From Erpobdella octoculata (lineage: Eukaryota > Annelida > Clitellata > Hirudinida > Erpobdellidae): a stretch of 64,000 nucleotides of DNA. The notes beneath the pieces were generated by a model. It was not told the DNA's origin, did not search any database, and worked only from the letters and a program-made list of their open reading frames with translations. Position 1 is the first letter of the stretch. Each line of letters opens with the position of its first letter. Where the stretch lies: positions 20,864,129-20,928,128 of the forward strand of contig OZ022242.1 in NCBI GenBank assembly GCA_963978895.1. The letters run 5' to 3'. Positions 32,301 through 47,400 of the stretch are shown in pieces. The translations under genes and the position numbers were made by a program.

Positions 32301-35300
32301 GAATCACTGTGAAAAATCAAGCTTGTATTATAAATCACTGATTTGAACAATTAATTCTTGCTTGCTTTGAATGAACTTAAAACTGATAGTTTAATTTTTT
32401 GGACAAAATTTTTAATTTTTCCAAATTTTATTTTCTATTCTATTCAAAGTTTGTCCAATTGATCTGAAAATTTAAGAGAATGCATTGTCATCGACAACAA
32501 TTCAATAAACAAGATTATCAACTCATTTTCTCAATTAAGCAAGCAAACACACTGAAGTTAGTATAAAGGATTTTGAAAAAATATGGTACCAGTGTTGCCT
32601 GCATTGACTTCTTATCTAAGTCAATCATTTTAATCGGTTCATTCAGATAGGCCAGTACAGCAATATTTTCAGGAAAATATATCCTTTTGGCCAGCAAAGT
32701 CATACATTTTGATTGGAGTAATAAATCCTCCACATAGATAAGTTCGCCAGTGTGAACTTGAGTGAGTAAATATGTGTGCTTAGATATATGAGTAGAAAAG
32801 AAAAAAAGTGAGTGTGTGATTTTGTAAGAGCAAAGAGCAAGGAACTATGTTAGTGAGTATGTCAATAAAAAATTAAAGTTTCATTGAAATATTAGTTTAT
32901 AATGTACTAAATTGATAATTTAATCTAAAAAAACCATTCAAGTCAGAAAAAAATAAGCAAAAAAACAAACAGCATAAAAAACGACTGCAAAAAAAATAAA
33001 AATATGATCAAACCATCTGCATGGACCCTGTGGCGCTTGACTTCAGTCTCAGATGAGTATCTGTCAAAGGACACACTCCTGACCTTGACCCCATACACAG
33101 AGTGAAGTTCAAGGTTATCTATGGCATACGATGTCATCGAGGAAGATATAATTTTGGAGAAGTTTTTGATACAGCAGTCTAAAAAGGTGCAATATTTTTT
33201 ATATTATGGTAATGATGATGGTTATAATAAGATTATTATTTTATTATTATTTAGTCCGTAGCCGGCGCTTGGTGAGGAGGATGTCCTCGAAGCCAATATG
33301 CTGCTGTCGGTGCCACGGGACCACGAACGTCTTCCACGACAATCTTCCATTTTCCTCGATCGGCTGCAACCCTTCTCGCCCCATCGGCGGTCAGTCGCTT
33401 CCTCTTGAGGTCCCCATCAATAATTTTCAGCCATGTTTTCTTTGGCGCCGAACGTTGGATGCGCCAGCCAGGCGGTCGCTCCCGCCAAAGTAAACTATTG
33501 GGAAGCCGTTTATCATCCATTCGGCAGACGTGCCCGAACCACCGTAGTCGCCGTTTTTGGATGTGTTCGTCGATCAGTGGTTGTCGATCACACCGTTCAC
33601 GGATCGTCTCGTTTCGAATGCGGTCGCGGATGGAGACTCCCAGTATTCCCGCAGGCATTGCATTTGGAATACTTCAAGTCTATTCACATCGGATTTAAAC
33701 AATGTCCATGTCTCCGAGCCATATAGGAGGATCGGAAGAATCAATGTTCGGTAAAGACGAATTTTTGTCTTGATTGCAATGTTCGTTCTCTTCCAAACGC
33801 ACCATCTGAGCGCTGCAAATGCCGCAGTCGCCTGGCCAACGCGGCTGTGGACGTCGGCCGACGACGACGTCTTCTTTTCCTGCACGATCGATCCAAGGTA
33901 TTTAAATTTTGTCACTTGCTCGCTGGACATCATTTAGATGTTTATCTTATTATAATCTCTATAATAAGATAAACATCAACAAGTGGTGCAGCAGCTAGCA
34001 TGGGTGCATGGGTGACACCTGGGGCGGATATCGATGGTGTCACCCCTTGAAAAATGATTAAATTCAACATTATGCAAAAGAAATCGGGTAAGCGGGAACT
34101 ATGGCTAATATCAGTTTTTGTAACATAATTGAAAATGGATCCAGATATGCTCTGAAGTTTATTAAATTGCAATTGTACTTGTAATTGTACGTTCCTTACC
34201 AAAACTATATGCAAGATATGTAGACGATATTTTCATTGTATGCCACGATATGTCAGAAGCTGAAAACTTTGAAAATATTGAGGTTGTATGTGTCGATCTG
34301 ACATGGCATAAGCCTACTTGTAGAGTTATTGGATACTATCGTCCCAGTGGCTCCGATGTATATATACACATATATATGTAATATTTATCCTTTACAAGCT
34401 CGTAGAAATATAGTTTGCCATTTGCCAGACACCAGTTTCCTAACCACCTCCTCTATTTTTCTAAACCATTTCCTCTGTGCCAAACTGATTTGAATCAAAA
34501 ATCTTTGTAATTCTGTATTAAAAGACTGATTATCCGTTTTGACATGGTCTTTTTTTATAATAGTTTTCTTTACACCAAGTATTTTAAGACTAAAATGGCT
34601 GTATGTAAGAAGCACTTAAGTACTTCCTGTCGTGGATCATAATTTGATCCTTTTATTTCTATTTTGAGCCGATTTTGAGAAATAAAAACGAAAATAGAGG
34701 TAATTTCCGTTAATTGAAATAGAAACTGAAATTAAAGTCAAAACTTAAATAACACTACTAACTGGTATTGTTGTCGAGACATGGATCAGAATCCAGCTTG
34801 CACCAAAAAACCTCGTAGTGTGTAATGTGCTTGGTTTTAGGGCAGTCTGGATGGCTCCATTGAGCCACAATGGATTTGTACGAATTTTGAACGATAATGT
34901 TAAACTCTCGTGGTGGGAGGACAACTGGAGAAGAAATGAAAGTCAATTAAGCATCTTTAAATTATTTTCTAATAATTTTGCTTCTTAAATTTTTTAAATT
35001 CTAGATTAATTGAACTATAAATTTTTTTGAAGTAAGTAAATTTTATAATGACCTTCTGAACTTCAAAACTTTCTCGGACATCCGAACAAGTGAAAGTTAA
35101 TAAAAGCATGTAAAAAATAGTAGTAATAATACTAATGTTGGTGAGAGCTAAAAAAAATTATGACAATGTCCACCATTGTCATAATGTTATTGATCTCATT
35201 TGTTAATAATAGCTATAATAACAATGATAGCTTACTGTTAACATCTTCGTGTATACACTCCATCCATAATACACCACTGCTAATAAGGTGACCCAGTTCT

Positions 35301-38300
35301 TTATCAAATTTTTCCACAGAGATACCAACCCTTAGTGCTGTTTGATGGATTTTGACAGATATGGTTGTGTTGTACAAAAATGGAGGCAAAGGAGCCGTCC
35401 AATCGACTGAAGATTGGGACTTGGACTGGTTAGTGCAATACAAAGCCAATTATATGCATAAAACCAGCAATAATTAACTAAAGCATCCAATCAAATTCCA
35501 TTCCTTCCATTAAATATTTTCTTTCTCAAATCACCACTTATCTCCAGCCCCAATCAATGTTTCATCATTTTCAACTCACAGTACATTCATGGTAGAAGTA
35601 ATGGGCAGAGCACCAGTACACGGTGTAGTTATCTGCTTCCTGCACAGGTGACCAGAAGACATTTATCTTCTGATTGGACATAATAGCATACAACTGATCA
35701 GGTGACTTAGGGGCTGAATTCATACAAAAAAAAACATATTCCAATTATTTTAATACAAGTGATGTATAAAACAATTTTTTTAACAAATCTATAAACAAAA
35801 CAATGGGGTGCTTCGTCAACAGCCTTTATAATATATTTATAGGCATATAACGAGAAGCTGTAGAAAATATGTGGCTTCATTAATAAACAAAACTAATTCT
35901 TTCTGACAGTTACTGCACTTTGGTAACTGCTGAAGCAGCTCTAAATGCTGCACTGAAAGAGCAATTATACCAAGGCTGTCATTTTGGCACACAAGTGATG
36001 TGGAAGCTTATTTGGTTATTGGAAAAATGCAGTTCACTTGTGTTTGCTGTTATCTGTTTTTTTCACGATAGCATGATGGAATCATCTAGGGAATTTACTT
36101 TAGTTATAAATACATTCAGAAACTCAGCACAAAAGCGAAATGTGAACGGCAAGCTGTTGACCATCGATGTAGTGAAACTCAAGAATGTGAAGATGGTGAT
36201 GTTTTAACATTAAAAAAATGTCATGCAGCACTGCAGACCAGCTATGTACTGAATTTAAAAAAGTGCAAACCCACACGTTTTCAACAAAAAAGTAATTTGT
36301 AATTTGAACTCGAGCAAGTAGATAGTTTTTTTTTAGAACCATGGGTCATTGTGTCAAGGTTCAGGAAATTTTACACAAAGCACATTGAGAGTTTAACCAG
36401 CTAGTCTATAAGCAAGAAAAAAACTTTTCTGCAGGAAATTAAAATATTTTTTAAAAAAAATCAGATTAGAAATGAAACTCTTTTAAATCTTTTTTCATTA
36501 AACAGCTATTTCACTCAAATAAATGATTACAAAGTGTCTATGTCAAATTGCATATATATCTTGGTGAGTTGGACGTAACGCGTTACTGTAACATCTTTAC
36601 AATTTCCATTAACTAGTAACTTAACGCGTTACTTTTGGAAAATGTAACAAAGTAACGTAATGCAGTTACTTTTTTCGAGCAACTGTGACATTTTTTCCGT
36701 TGCATTTTTTACTTAAAAATTAATTTTTGAATCTTTTTAAACTTTTATTTAGAATCAATATAAAACCATTGTTTTCTCTATGGTTAGCAAATCATGTTTG
36801 CTGCTTTTCGCTCACCATCAACCTTTTTGTCTTTAAACGCCTCCAACGTACTGAAATAATGATGGGATGAGTTGTTAATGACTTTCATTTGGAAGATAAA
36901 TGGTACTTGGGTAAATTTTTTCAACTCTATTTCAAAAGTAAAAAGATTATTGTGCCAAAATAAAAAATACAAACTACAAATTATTGTGGTAAATTCAAGC
37001 TATGTTTGCCAAAAATTGAGCAAGTGCAGCACAAAAAACGAAAAAAGTACGCCAAGTCGTTATTTGAAAAAGAGATGAAGAAACAAGAGCACCTTTCAAA
37101 TAGAGGACAATGTTTTAGACTAGAGGAATAAACACAATTTGAGTCATTCAATTTCACTGAACCTGTAGTATCAACCAGTAAATCTGTTAATTCAGAATTC
37201 ATCAGTTTTTTGAATGACAATAAATAGCATAACAATGGAATGTTTCCACACGTCCCAAATTTAAAAAATATATATATATAATTCTGCATAAGATTAAAAG
37301 ACTTCAGCATGGCTGGTCAGATTTTCACTCCAAAACGAAATCGGTTTATGATGTTATCATTTGAAAAACAATTTTTATTAGGAGCCAATAAAAAATGTCC
37401 ATGTTATTTTTCAATGAATTTGTGTTCATACAACAATCAACAAATTGCATGTGTCCTGTTAAAAAAAATTGTGTGTTCTGTACAATCAAACTAACTGCAA
37501 AGTGACTAGTTACATATTTTAGTAACTTGTAACTATAAACGTTCACATTTAAAATGTGTAATTGTGACTGTTTCAAAGTAACTTTCCCAATACTGGTCGG
37601 TCTTTGTCACGAAACCCGATCTCAATCCCGAAACCCCGGGATTGACAAATTTTCAATCCCGTAATCCCAGGATCCGAAAAAGGCCAGGATTTATAATTCC
37701 TACCTTTGATTCAATAATTTAGATCTCAAAAATCATGTTGCTTGACTGCTTGTTCATTTATGTGTGTGTGCGCATGTGAATAAGATGCCTTATGATGCTT
37801 AATGATTGTTGACCTCATTAGGTCATTTGAACGTTTGGGAGTGATTAATTGATTGATGGAGTGAGGCTGGGAGAATATATAAATAAACATTAAATGTTCA
37901 CTTAATTAACGAAAAATTATTTTGTGAATTAATTTTAAAAACTCCAATACTTGGTAAGCAGCAACATTATATGTCGAAAGTGTTAAAACTCACATCAACA
38001 CTACCCTTGATGGGATGGCACAAGCATTATATATTTTCAAAAAAATTAAAAATTATATGAAAATTAAAAAAAAATATCTAGAAAGATATAAGTAATAAAA
38101 AAACACAAAACACCTCTTTTTAGGGAGGGCACAAGCAGTCGAGAAGGCGTGATGTTTTTGTTGCATCCCACTTCGTTGCAAACTTCAACTTCAACAATGT
38201 AATCTAGATGTCTGTTTAAATGCGTGGAAAGTCGACCCACCTTTACTTCTGGGCTGAACCGGTCAACGGTGATGTTGGAAGTGGGATTGCTGTTGGAGTT

Positions 38301-41300
38301 CAGCAGGGGGAAATAACGAATGGACGTGTGATTCATCTGGCCGTTTTGTGCAGCAACAGGGATTGGCTGGTAAGCAGCAGTAAATTTGGATCATAAATTG
38401 TATTGTAAAATAGCAAACATAAAGAAATAAAATAAGATCTTTACATATGATTAAAATTAATCAGATACAGAACAACATAAAAAACCTTCCAAAAGATGTT
38501 AATGAAAGCTTGGTCCATTTTTTCTACAGTTTTATCAAAGTAGAAAGAGCCCCAAGTAAGTTGGGGGTTATGGTCAGGGACTAAAATAAAAATACAAATT
38601 CTATATGAATATTAGGTAATAATCACCAAAATTATATTATTCATGACCATCATATTTCTAGCATTAATCTCCATTTCATTCATTGCCAACCATCAGGAAG
38701 GGTATTGAACTTGAAATGAACATCCTGACTAAAGAAACCAGCTTCCACCAGCTTCCTGTCAGAGCTCGTGCTTATGAGGGGTATGCCACGAATGATGGCT
38801 TCATACTGCATATATGGCTGAAGGTTGATCAAATGGAATCCATTTTCTTTTGTTCGGAAGACCTAAAAAAATTGTTTTCGTTATGATTGGCCAAAACTGG
38901 TTCGTTCCAATTTTAGGATATAACGGCCAGTGTCTCAAACAAAAATTCAACCAATTTATTAATGCAATAACTTGACCAAACACAAATGTTTTACAATCAG
39001 ATTTGAAAAACATGCTCTTTGTTCAATTTGTAGTTAAACTGGTCTTGAACATCTTACTTCACCTTATGAGTGTATCTACTTAAAATAAGAAGACTTGGTG
39101 TGAATGCGTGAAAAAAGATATGGATGAGCTCGGCATAAAGTGGCAGCCTGCCCTGAATCAGAACTGGTGGATGTACCTGATATGGAGAAAACGTCCAACC
39201 CTAGCCTAGTGTGGAATAGGGACATTTTAAAAATAAATGATGATGATGATGATGAGTTACAAATACCTAATTTGATGATGAGTTACAAATACCTAATTTG
39301 ATGATGAGTTACAAATACCTAACTTGATGATGAGTTACAAATACCTAACTTTTTGATTGTTTTAAAAATTTAACGAATCTGTATATTAACTTGAGTGAGT
39401 GGAGCTGGGAGATCATATAAGTAGATTCCACTCTTGGAGAGAATGTATATTAAGGCTGGCCAGTACAACAGATGAAAAATCATTCAACTTAATTGAATAA
39501 AAATTTTACTCAACTTCAAAAAAGACAAAGATATTTTTGGCTAATTAGTTTATTGGTCAGTGAGAATGCACTGGATCACCCCAAACCTCAAAACCATCGC
39601 TCCCTTTTTACAACGTTTTTATTAGGTCACTTAGTTGTCTGTTTGTTTGAGATTTTATCTGTCCGCGAATTTCATACGACGGTGTTTATTGCCACCTAGC
39701 GAAAAAAAAGTAAAACATTTTATAAGATTTTAAATTCAACGGGCTAAGGTTTGCACCTAGCGAAAAAAACTCAAATGCTTAAAAAATTTCACCCATCAAC
39801 GAAAAAGTAGAAAATAATTTTTACATCATCAAAAATACATTTTTTAAAAAACAGCATTTTTCTTGCACCCTAAAAAGTATAAAATAATAATCCTATAATT
39901 CATTCATATACAACGAAAAACGTTGCGGGCGCCTATATGCTACAACATCAAAACTTTAGTAAAACAAATAGTTATAGAAAATAATGCGCCCGCAATTATA
40001 GGAATATTATTTTATACTTTTTAGGGTGCAATAAAAACGTTGTTTTTTAACAAATGTATTTTTTATGATGTAAAAATTTTAATTCATCATACCTTATCAG
40101 CTAGAGTGACAGAGTAAAGTATTTTTTTGTCTTTTTTTGGTGGCTTCCATTTAAGCTCCACCTGCCTACTACCTTTCTTCAGCACAGCCACGTCTTGGAC
40201 AGGGCCTGGCTTGACTGTTGAAAATTCATGTAATTTGATTAACTTAAATCAATAATTAGTTAAATTAATATTAGTTATTCTCACTCTGTATAGCATAGCA
40301 ATCATCATCACCACAAATATACGATTATCATGATCCTCTATTATCATTAAATGAATAATATTGAAACTAAAAAAGATTATTCTTAAAAAAGAGTCAAAAT
40401 TATAAAAGTATTTTATAAAATCAGTTCTTAAAAAACTTCACTACGGCTCAACAATCACCCCTTTCACTAATTAGTTAATCATTGATAACATTCTCAACAG
40501 GTCAAAAATGAGATAATACAGTGACTTTGATGACAGTGACATTTATGACAGTGACATTGATGACAGTGACTTTGATGACAGTGACATTGATGACAGTGAC
40601 ATTGATGACAGTGACATTGATGACAGTGACTTTGATGACAGTGACATTGATGACAGTGACATTGATGACAGTGACATTGATGACAGTGACATTGATGACA
40701 GTGACATTGATGACAGTGACATTGATGACAGTGACATTGATGACAGTGACATTGATGAGAGTGACATTGATGACAGTGACATTGATGACAGTGACATTGA
40801 TGACAGTGACATTGATGACAGTGACATTGATGAGAGTGACATTGATGACAGTGACATTGATGAGTGACATTGATGAGATTGACATTGATGAGAGTGACAT
40901 TGATGACAATGAAATTGATGACAGCAACATCGATACAGTGACATGGATGACAGCTACTTCATGAATGACCACAATTGTTCTATTCCAAACATTTTAATTC
41001 ACCTTTTTCTTTGGGTTTGATCTGAGAAAGCGTCGAGCACAAAGTTGACAGCGAATTGTTGGCACAAACAGAGACACACGTCGTCCCTTCTAGATTGAAC
41101 GTTATCTCACACGAACCTGCTTTTTGTGGGTTGGGGCGGCAGGCGAATACCGACTTAAGAGTGCAGCTGTAGTTGTTAATAATGTGATATTAGCCCGTTT
41201 GTAAGTTTAAAAAAATAATAAAAAAGCAAGAGAAGATATATGAGAAAAACTAAAAAAGACCTGGATGGGACGAGATAATTTTTTATTTAATTAAAATACA

Positions 41301-41392
41301 TCTCATTTAAACTCTTATGCGTTTATCTACCTTTCTTCTCCTCCCAACCCAACCCCCTTTTCCTCTCTCTCACTCTTTTTTTCTCTCTCCCT

Positions 41393-41445
<53 letters not shown>

Positions 41446-44400
41446 ACTTTTAAACTCTTTATATTAAATTCGCCATGTTTGCTTGAGCCATTCATTTGGA
41501 ACGTTTGACGCTTTAAAAAACAAACTTCCCGCCCTTCAATCTAGCTGACATTTATTTGTCGTCAAAGACTTTACCTTATATTTAATTTTCAGATTGATGG
41601 AACAGAATTTAAATGAAATATAAAACAAATTTAATTGAAACTTTTAAAATTTGAAAAAATTACAAGTCTTCTGTGAAGAAATGAACCATCATTTTTAGTG
41701 TATTCAAAGAAAGGGATAATTAATTTAAAAAATTTATAATAAAAACTTTGTTTTTTTTTATATTGATTCGAAATTTTTTTTATTTTCAATCCTCACACTT
41801 TTCATATCAAGTATTTAGAAGACTGTGGTAAATGTTTTTCTATTTGATATACTATAAAAATAAATACAATCATAAAAAATAAATTGAAAAAAACTGGAAG
41901 CTTCCTAATTAGAAAATATAAAGGACAAGAGGGGTACCCAGTGTTGCCCGGGTTTTTTGGAGGTTTTTCTATCATTTTCTCTCTCGCTCCTGTTCCCTTC
42001 CCTGTATATATACAGAGGCGGATCCATGATTTTGTTAAGTGGGGGCGCATCCATGAGTGCCCGCCCATAGGGGCAAGAAAAGTCCCTCCTCCTGAAAAAT
42101 TGATAACATTTTATACCATTGCTATTAATGTATTGTTTACAAATTTATTCGTGTATAATGGATTTGCCCCCTCATACAAAAATTTAAAATGTAACTACTT
42201 AATAATGGTAAAAATCAGTGATGGGCACAAACTATTTTTTTAGTTAAACTTTAACTAACTTTTAATTAAAAAACCATAGTTAAACTTTCAGTTGCAACTA
42301 ATTTAAAATAGTTGATAAATAAACTAAAAAAAAGTAGTTAAACTTTTTCCAACTATTTCTTAACTTTTTTGTTTTTTATATTGATTTTTTCACTTTCAGT
42401 TCTTTCAATTAACTTTTTGAAATTTTATTCCTTAATCATTTAATAACATGTTCAAAGAGAAGAATGACTCAATGTTTTAAATTTTATTTTCAACAAAACT
42501 GCATATTGAATTTTTATATTTAAAGATAATCACCAAACGTTGCCACAGACGCGCTTATTAGGACAAAATCGGCATTGTGCACTGAAATTTTTACTGTCCT
42601 GACTGTCACATTTAAGCTTGATTTCTTCAAAACAAGTTTTTACTATAGCACTATGGGCGCATTGTTAAATTGATCACGATAGTGAATCCTGGTGTTAACC
42701 CCAGTAGCTCCTGCTCTAAGTAGGAGTCAAGCATAAGAGTACAGCGGTAAAAATGCATGAGCCTGGACTACCAATAGGAGCAAAGCGATGTCAAATGAAT
42801 CCGGTAAAAACCAACGTGCCCTATGCATCCTATTTTTTACTGATTCCTAGTCTATATACTATCCTCTACACTACAACACGGCCAGGCTCGATAGTTGAAA
42901 AGGAAGGTATTGTAAACAAAACATAACCCGAGAACTGACAAAAATAAAGTTTTATTTAAATTTTTTTAAGCAACTAAATTTTATTAATTAAACTTTTTAG
43001 TTAGCAGCTAAAAAAATTAGTTAAACTAAATTTAACTAAATTTTTTGACTTAGTTTAACTTTGCTTTTAATTGAAAAATTGTAGTTAAACTATTAGTTAG
43101 TAATTTTTTAGTTAACTTTTGCCCATCACTGGTAAAAATGTGTGTGCTATAAATGGAAATCCAGCAATGTTTACGCTTGAAACGAGCGTATACATTGATT
43201 GAGCACTTAACTCTTTACTAAATTTACTTTTATTTAAAATAGATTTTATTTATAAGTTTATTACTAAATATTATGTATATAATTTAAATTTGTTTAATGA
43301 TTTGTTTAATGGAAATTATTTTTAACTATTCCACAATGGGGAGACGCGCCCCCCTCGCCCCCCCCCCCCCCTGGATCCGCGCCTGTATATATACACCGAT
43401 ATAAATGATATAATGTCGAAAGCCTGAAAATGGCTAGAAATAGTGTTTGAAAGTATGTTAGTGTTACCAGAGATGTAGTACTTGGTACTCGTAATCGAGT
43501 ACAACTCGAGTATGTTTTTTAAGTACTCGTACTCAGACTGGTACTCGAAGCCTTGGTACTCGTACTCGTTATTCCACTCAGTACTGAGTACCAGAGATGT
43601 AGTACTTGATACTCGTACTCGAGTCTGTTTTTCAAGTACTCGTACTCGATACCATGGTAATCGTACTCGTACTCGCAACCTCTCTGAGTGTTACTGTCCT
43701 CGGTCTGTTAGTGCTTGCTATTGCTAAGAACCATTGTATTGTCCTTATTTGAAGTGTAGCAAACAATGGTCATACAGGTAAATTGCACTGCCCATCCTGC
43801 TGCTGTATGTCTTTCACTCTTTTGTCTTTTATGCGTGAAGTTCAATACTGGTTCTGGCACCCTTCATACCGGCAGAACCGATATTTGCCAGTATTGCCAA
43901 ATACCGGCATACCGGTATACCGGCACAGCCCTAATAATATATATATATATATATATATAGATTGGTGAAAAACGAATTTTCTAACGATTCACTTGTTCTC
44001 TGTTTCACTTTCTCTCTGTTTTTCATGGTAATGGTAAAACATGTTTATGCCACTATTATAAGTCCAATTTTTGTGATATAGTTGATATGAAGGAGTTAAA
44101 TCTTTTATGATGTAGTCGTTATTATAGAGTTCAATCTTTTATGATGTAGTCGTTATTATAGAGTTCAATCTTTTGTGATACATCGTAGATACTCAATTAT
44201 AACGTAGATACTCAATTATAACGTAGATACTCAATTATAATGTAGATACTCAATTATAATGTAGATACTCAATTATAACGTAGATACTCAATTATAATGT
44301 AGATACTCAATTATAACGTAGATACTCAATTATAACGTAGATACTCAATTATAATTTAGATACTCAATTATAATGTAGATACTCAATTATAATGTAGATA

Positions 44401-47400
44401 CTCAATTATAATGTAGATACTCAATTATAATGTAGATACTCAATTATAATGTAGATACTCAATTATAATTAAGATACTCAATTATAATTAAGATACTCAA
44501 TTATAACTTAGATACTCAATTATAATGTAAATACTCAATTATAATGTAGATACTCAACTATAATGTAGATACTCAATTATAACGTAGATACTCAATTATA
44601 ATGTAGATACTCAATTATAACTTAGATACTCAATTATAATGTAGATACTCAATTATAATGTAGATACTCAATTATAACGTAGATACTAAATTATAATGTA
44701 GATACTCAATTATAATGTAGATACTCAATTATAACATAGATACTCAATTATAACACAAGATTTTTAGGTACAACTTTAGATACTATATACTATGAAATTG
44801 AAATTTATACTAATTAAATAGATACTAGATACCATGAAATTTAAATTTTATTAAACATAATATTCACTCAAACTTAAGTCATTTTGGTATATTTTCAGTG
44901 CCTGTCTAAAAAGATACAGTTACATCTACTGTTGCTAAGGACAACACTAATATGTGCAATATACCTGGTGTATTCACCACAACAATATGTGCATTATACC
45001 TGGTGTATTGACAACACTAATATGTGCATTATACCTGGTGTATTGACCACTCAGCTTCAACCCCTCCAACATCTGCCTAAACAAGCCATTCAAGGATAGA
45101 GTTTGCTAGCTAAGTTCTGATGCTGTAATTGGCTGTAAAAACAAAAAGTGGACTGCCTCAGAGTCCAGACATAACGGCTTATAACTGATCACTCTGACAG
45201 TTAATTTAAATTGATTATTTAAAATAACATTATAAAAAAAACATAAAAACCAATTTAATGCTTTTTCAAAACATTTTCTGGACAAAGCTTTATAAAGAAT
45301 ATAACTACATTAAGTACTAATTAACAGGTTAATGAAAAAGTTAACGTAGATTAAAAAGCAGCTCTACTTTTTCACACTCTCTTATTCAACTGGCTCTGCT
45401 CCATATGTCTGACATATTTTTTGGAAAATTTCCAGTCTCCGGAAAGCTTCCAATGGGAAAATTTCCGGAAATTTTACATAACTACTCAGATTGAGATGAT
45501 ATTTTCCATGCATATTAATTTTCAATGACAATTGATAAATTCATCATCATCAATTAACAATAATCAATTAGTTTGTCAGTTTAATTGACAAAACTCTGTT
45601 ATATCAGCATAAAATAAAAGAATGGGGCGTTTATTATACATGAACTCATTCAATTACAAGTAAATTAAAAACAAATTTTTAAAACCCAATGCTTTTATAT
45701 GTAACTAGCGGGGTTACCCGGCGTTGCCCGGGGTTTTTAGAGGTTTTTCTAATGTTTGTCTCTCTCGCTCCCGTTCCCTTCTCCACTTTCCCGTTTTCGT
45801 AGCGTTCCCGGTCGCATTTCCGCTCTCGGTCGTTTTCCAGCTCCCGGTCGCTTTCCCGCTCAGAAGTTCTGTTATCGATTTTCTCTCTTGCTCGCGTTTC
45901 CTTCCAAGCTTGCTCTCCCGATTCCAGTCGCTTTCCGCGTTCCCGGTCGCTTTCCGCGTTCCCGGTCGCTTTCCGCGTTCCCGGTCGCTTTCCCGTTCCC
46001 GGTCGCTTTCCCGTTCTCGGTCGCTTTCCCGTTCCCGGTCGCTTTCCCGTTCCCGGTCGCTTTCCCGTTTCCGGTCGCTTTCCCGTTCCCGCTCACGCTT
46101 GCTCTCCCGTTCCCGGTCATGCTTGCTCTCCCATTCCCGGTCACGGTAGCTCTCCCGTTCCCGTTTCCGTTCCCGCTCATTTTCTCTTTTACATTCTTTC
46201 ATAACTTCTGTTAGCCTATAAAACGCAAAATAGATTTGCTAAGACTATATATATATATATATGAATGTTTGTGGGTTAGTTTGTCTATTATAGAAACGGG
46301 AAAGCACCCGGAACGGACAGCGAGCGGGAACAGAAAAGCAAGTGTGAGCGGGAATGGGAGAGCAAACGTGAGCGGGAACGGGGCAGCGACCGGGACGGGA
46401 AAACGACCGGGAGCGGGAAAGCGACCGGGAGCGGGAAAGCGACCGGGAGCGGGAAAGCGACCGGCAGTGGGAAAACGACCGAAAACGGAAAAGCTAACAG
46501 GAGTGGGAAAGCAGGTGGGAAAGGAAACGGGAGAGAAAGAGACAAACATTAGAAAAACCTCAAAAAACCTGGGCAACGCCGGGTATCTCCGCTAGTACAT
46601 ACATAAACACACACACAGACACACATACATGCACATACACATACATACATACACACATACATACGCACATACATATATATATATAGTTCCCGCTCGCTCA
46701 CCCGCTCCGCTCCGCTCATTTTGTGACGGATTTCAAAAATTTTTTTTTTAGTTTTGATTTTCATTGACTCTCAAGGTTGTGTGAAAATTTCATTACGATC
46801 GGATGAATGGTGTAGCAATGCATAAAGGACATTAACATAAATACAAACATTCATTTTTATATATATAGATTAAAAATTAAAAATCCAAGCACCTAATGTT
46901 GAGTTGAATAAACAAAACGCTTTACTTGACTAGCTTCACAATTCCCTTGGCAAACTTCCAGACTACCACATATCATGTTAAATAAACAACTCAGCAAGCT
47001 TCCCATGAGAGAAATTTTATTCAATTTGCGGTTTCTTGTTTATTTTAAAACTAATAATTGAATATTGCATTGTCTTCTATTTTGAGCATGTATGCAAAAT
47101 TTGAAAAAAATCTATCATCAGGAAGTGACTCAAAAATTGATTGCAAGATTTGAAACAGAGAAACAAACAGAGACGACGAGTTAATAAAAGCATTGTAGAA
47201 AAAAAACATAAAATGAGTGCTTCACGATGTAATTTTTAGTCTTAACAAATTTAATTATTCCCAGCTAGGATGGAAAAATATTTTTCCTTTTAAGTGCATT
47301 TGAAAACAAAAGATTTCCTTTTAAATGTGTTTATTTATATTTTTCTTATCCTTTAATCTTTTTCAATCTCTCACACAGCAGTGACATGAGTACCATGGAA

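Noticed and set aside
33251..33754. Plus-strand frames of 65-97 codons
   Set aside because: They are shadows of the minus-strand LINE ORF2 fragment.
44180..44752. CRISPR-like regular array (also 49265-49678)
   Set aside because: Units are contiguous with no unique spacers, and the window is eukaryotic; these are minisatellites.
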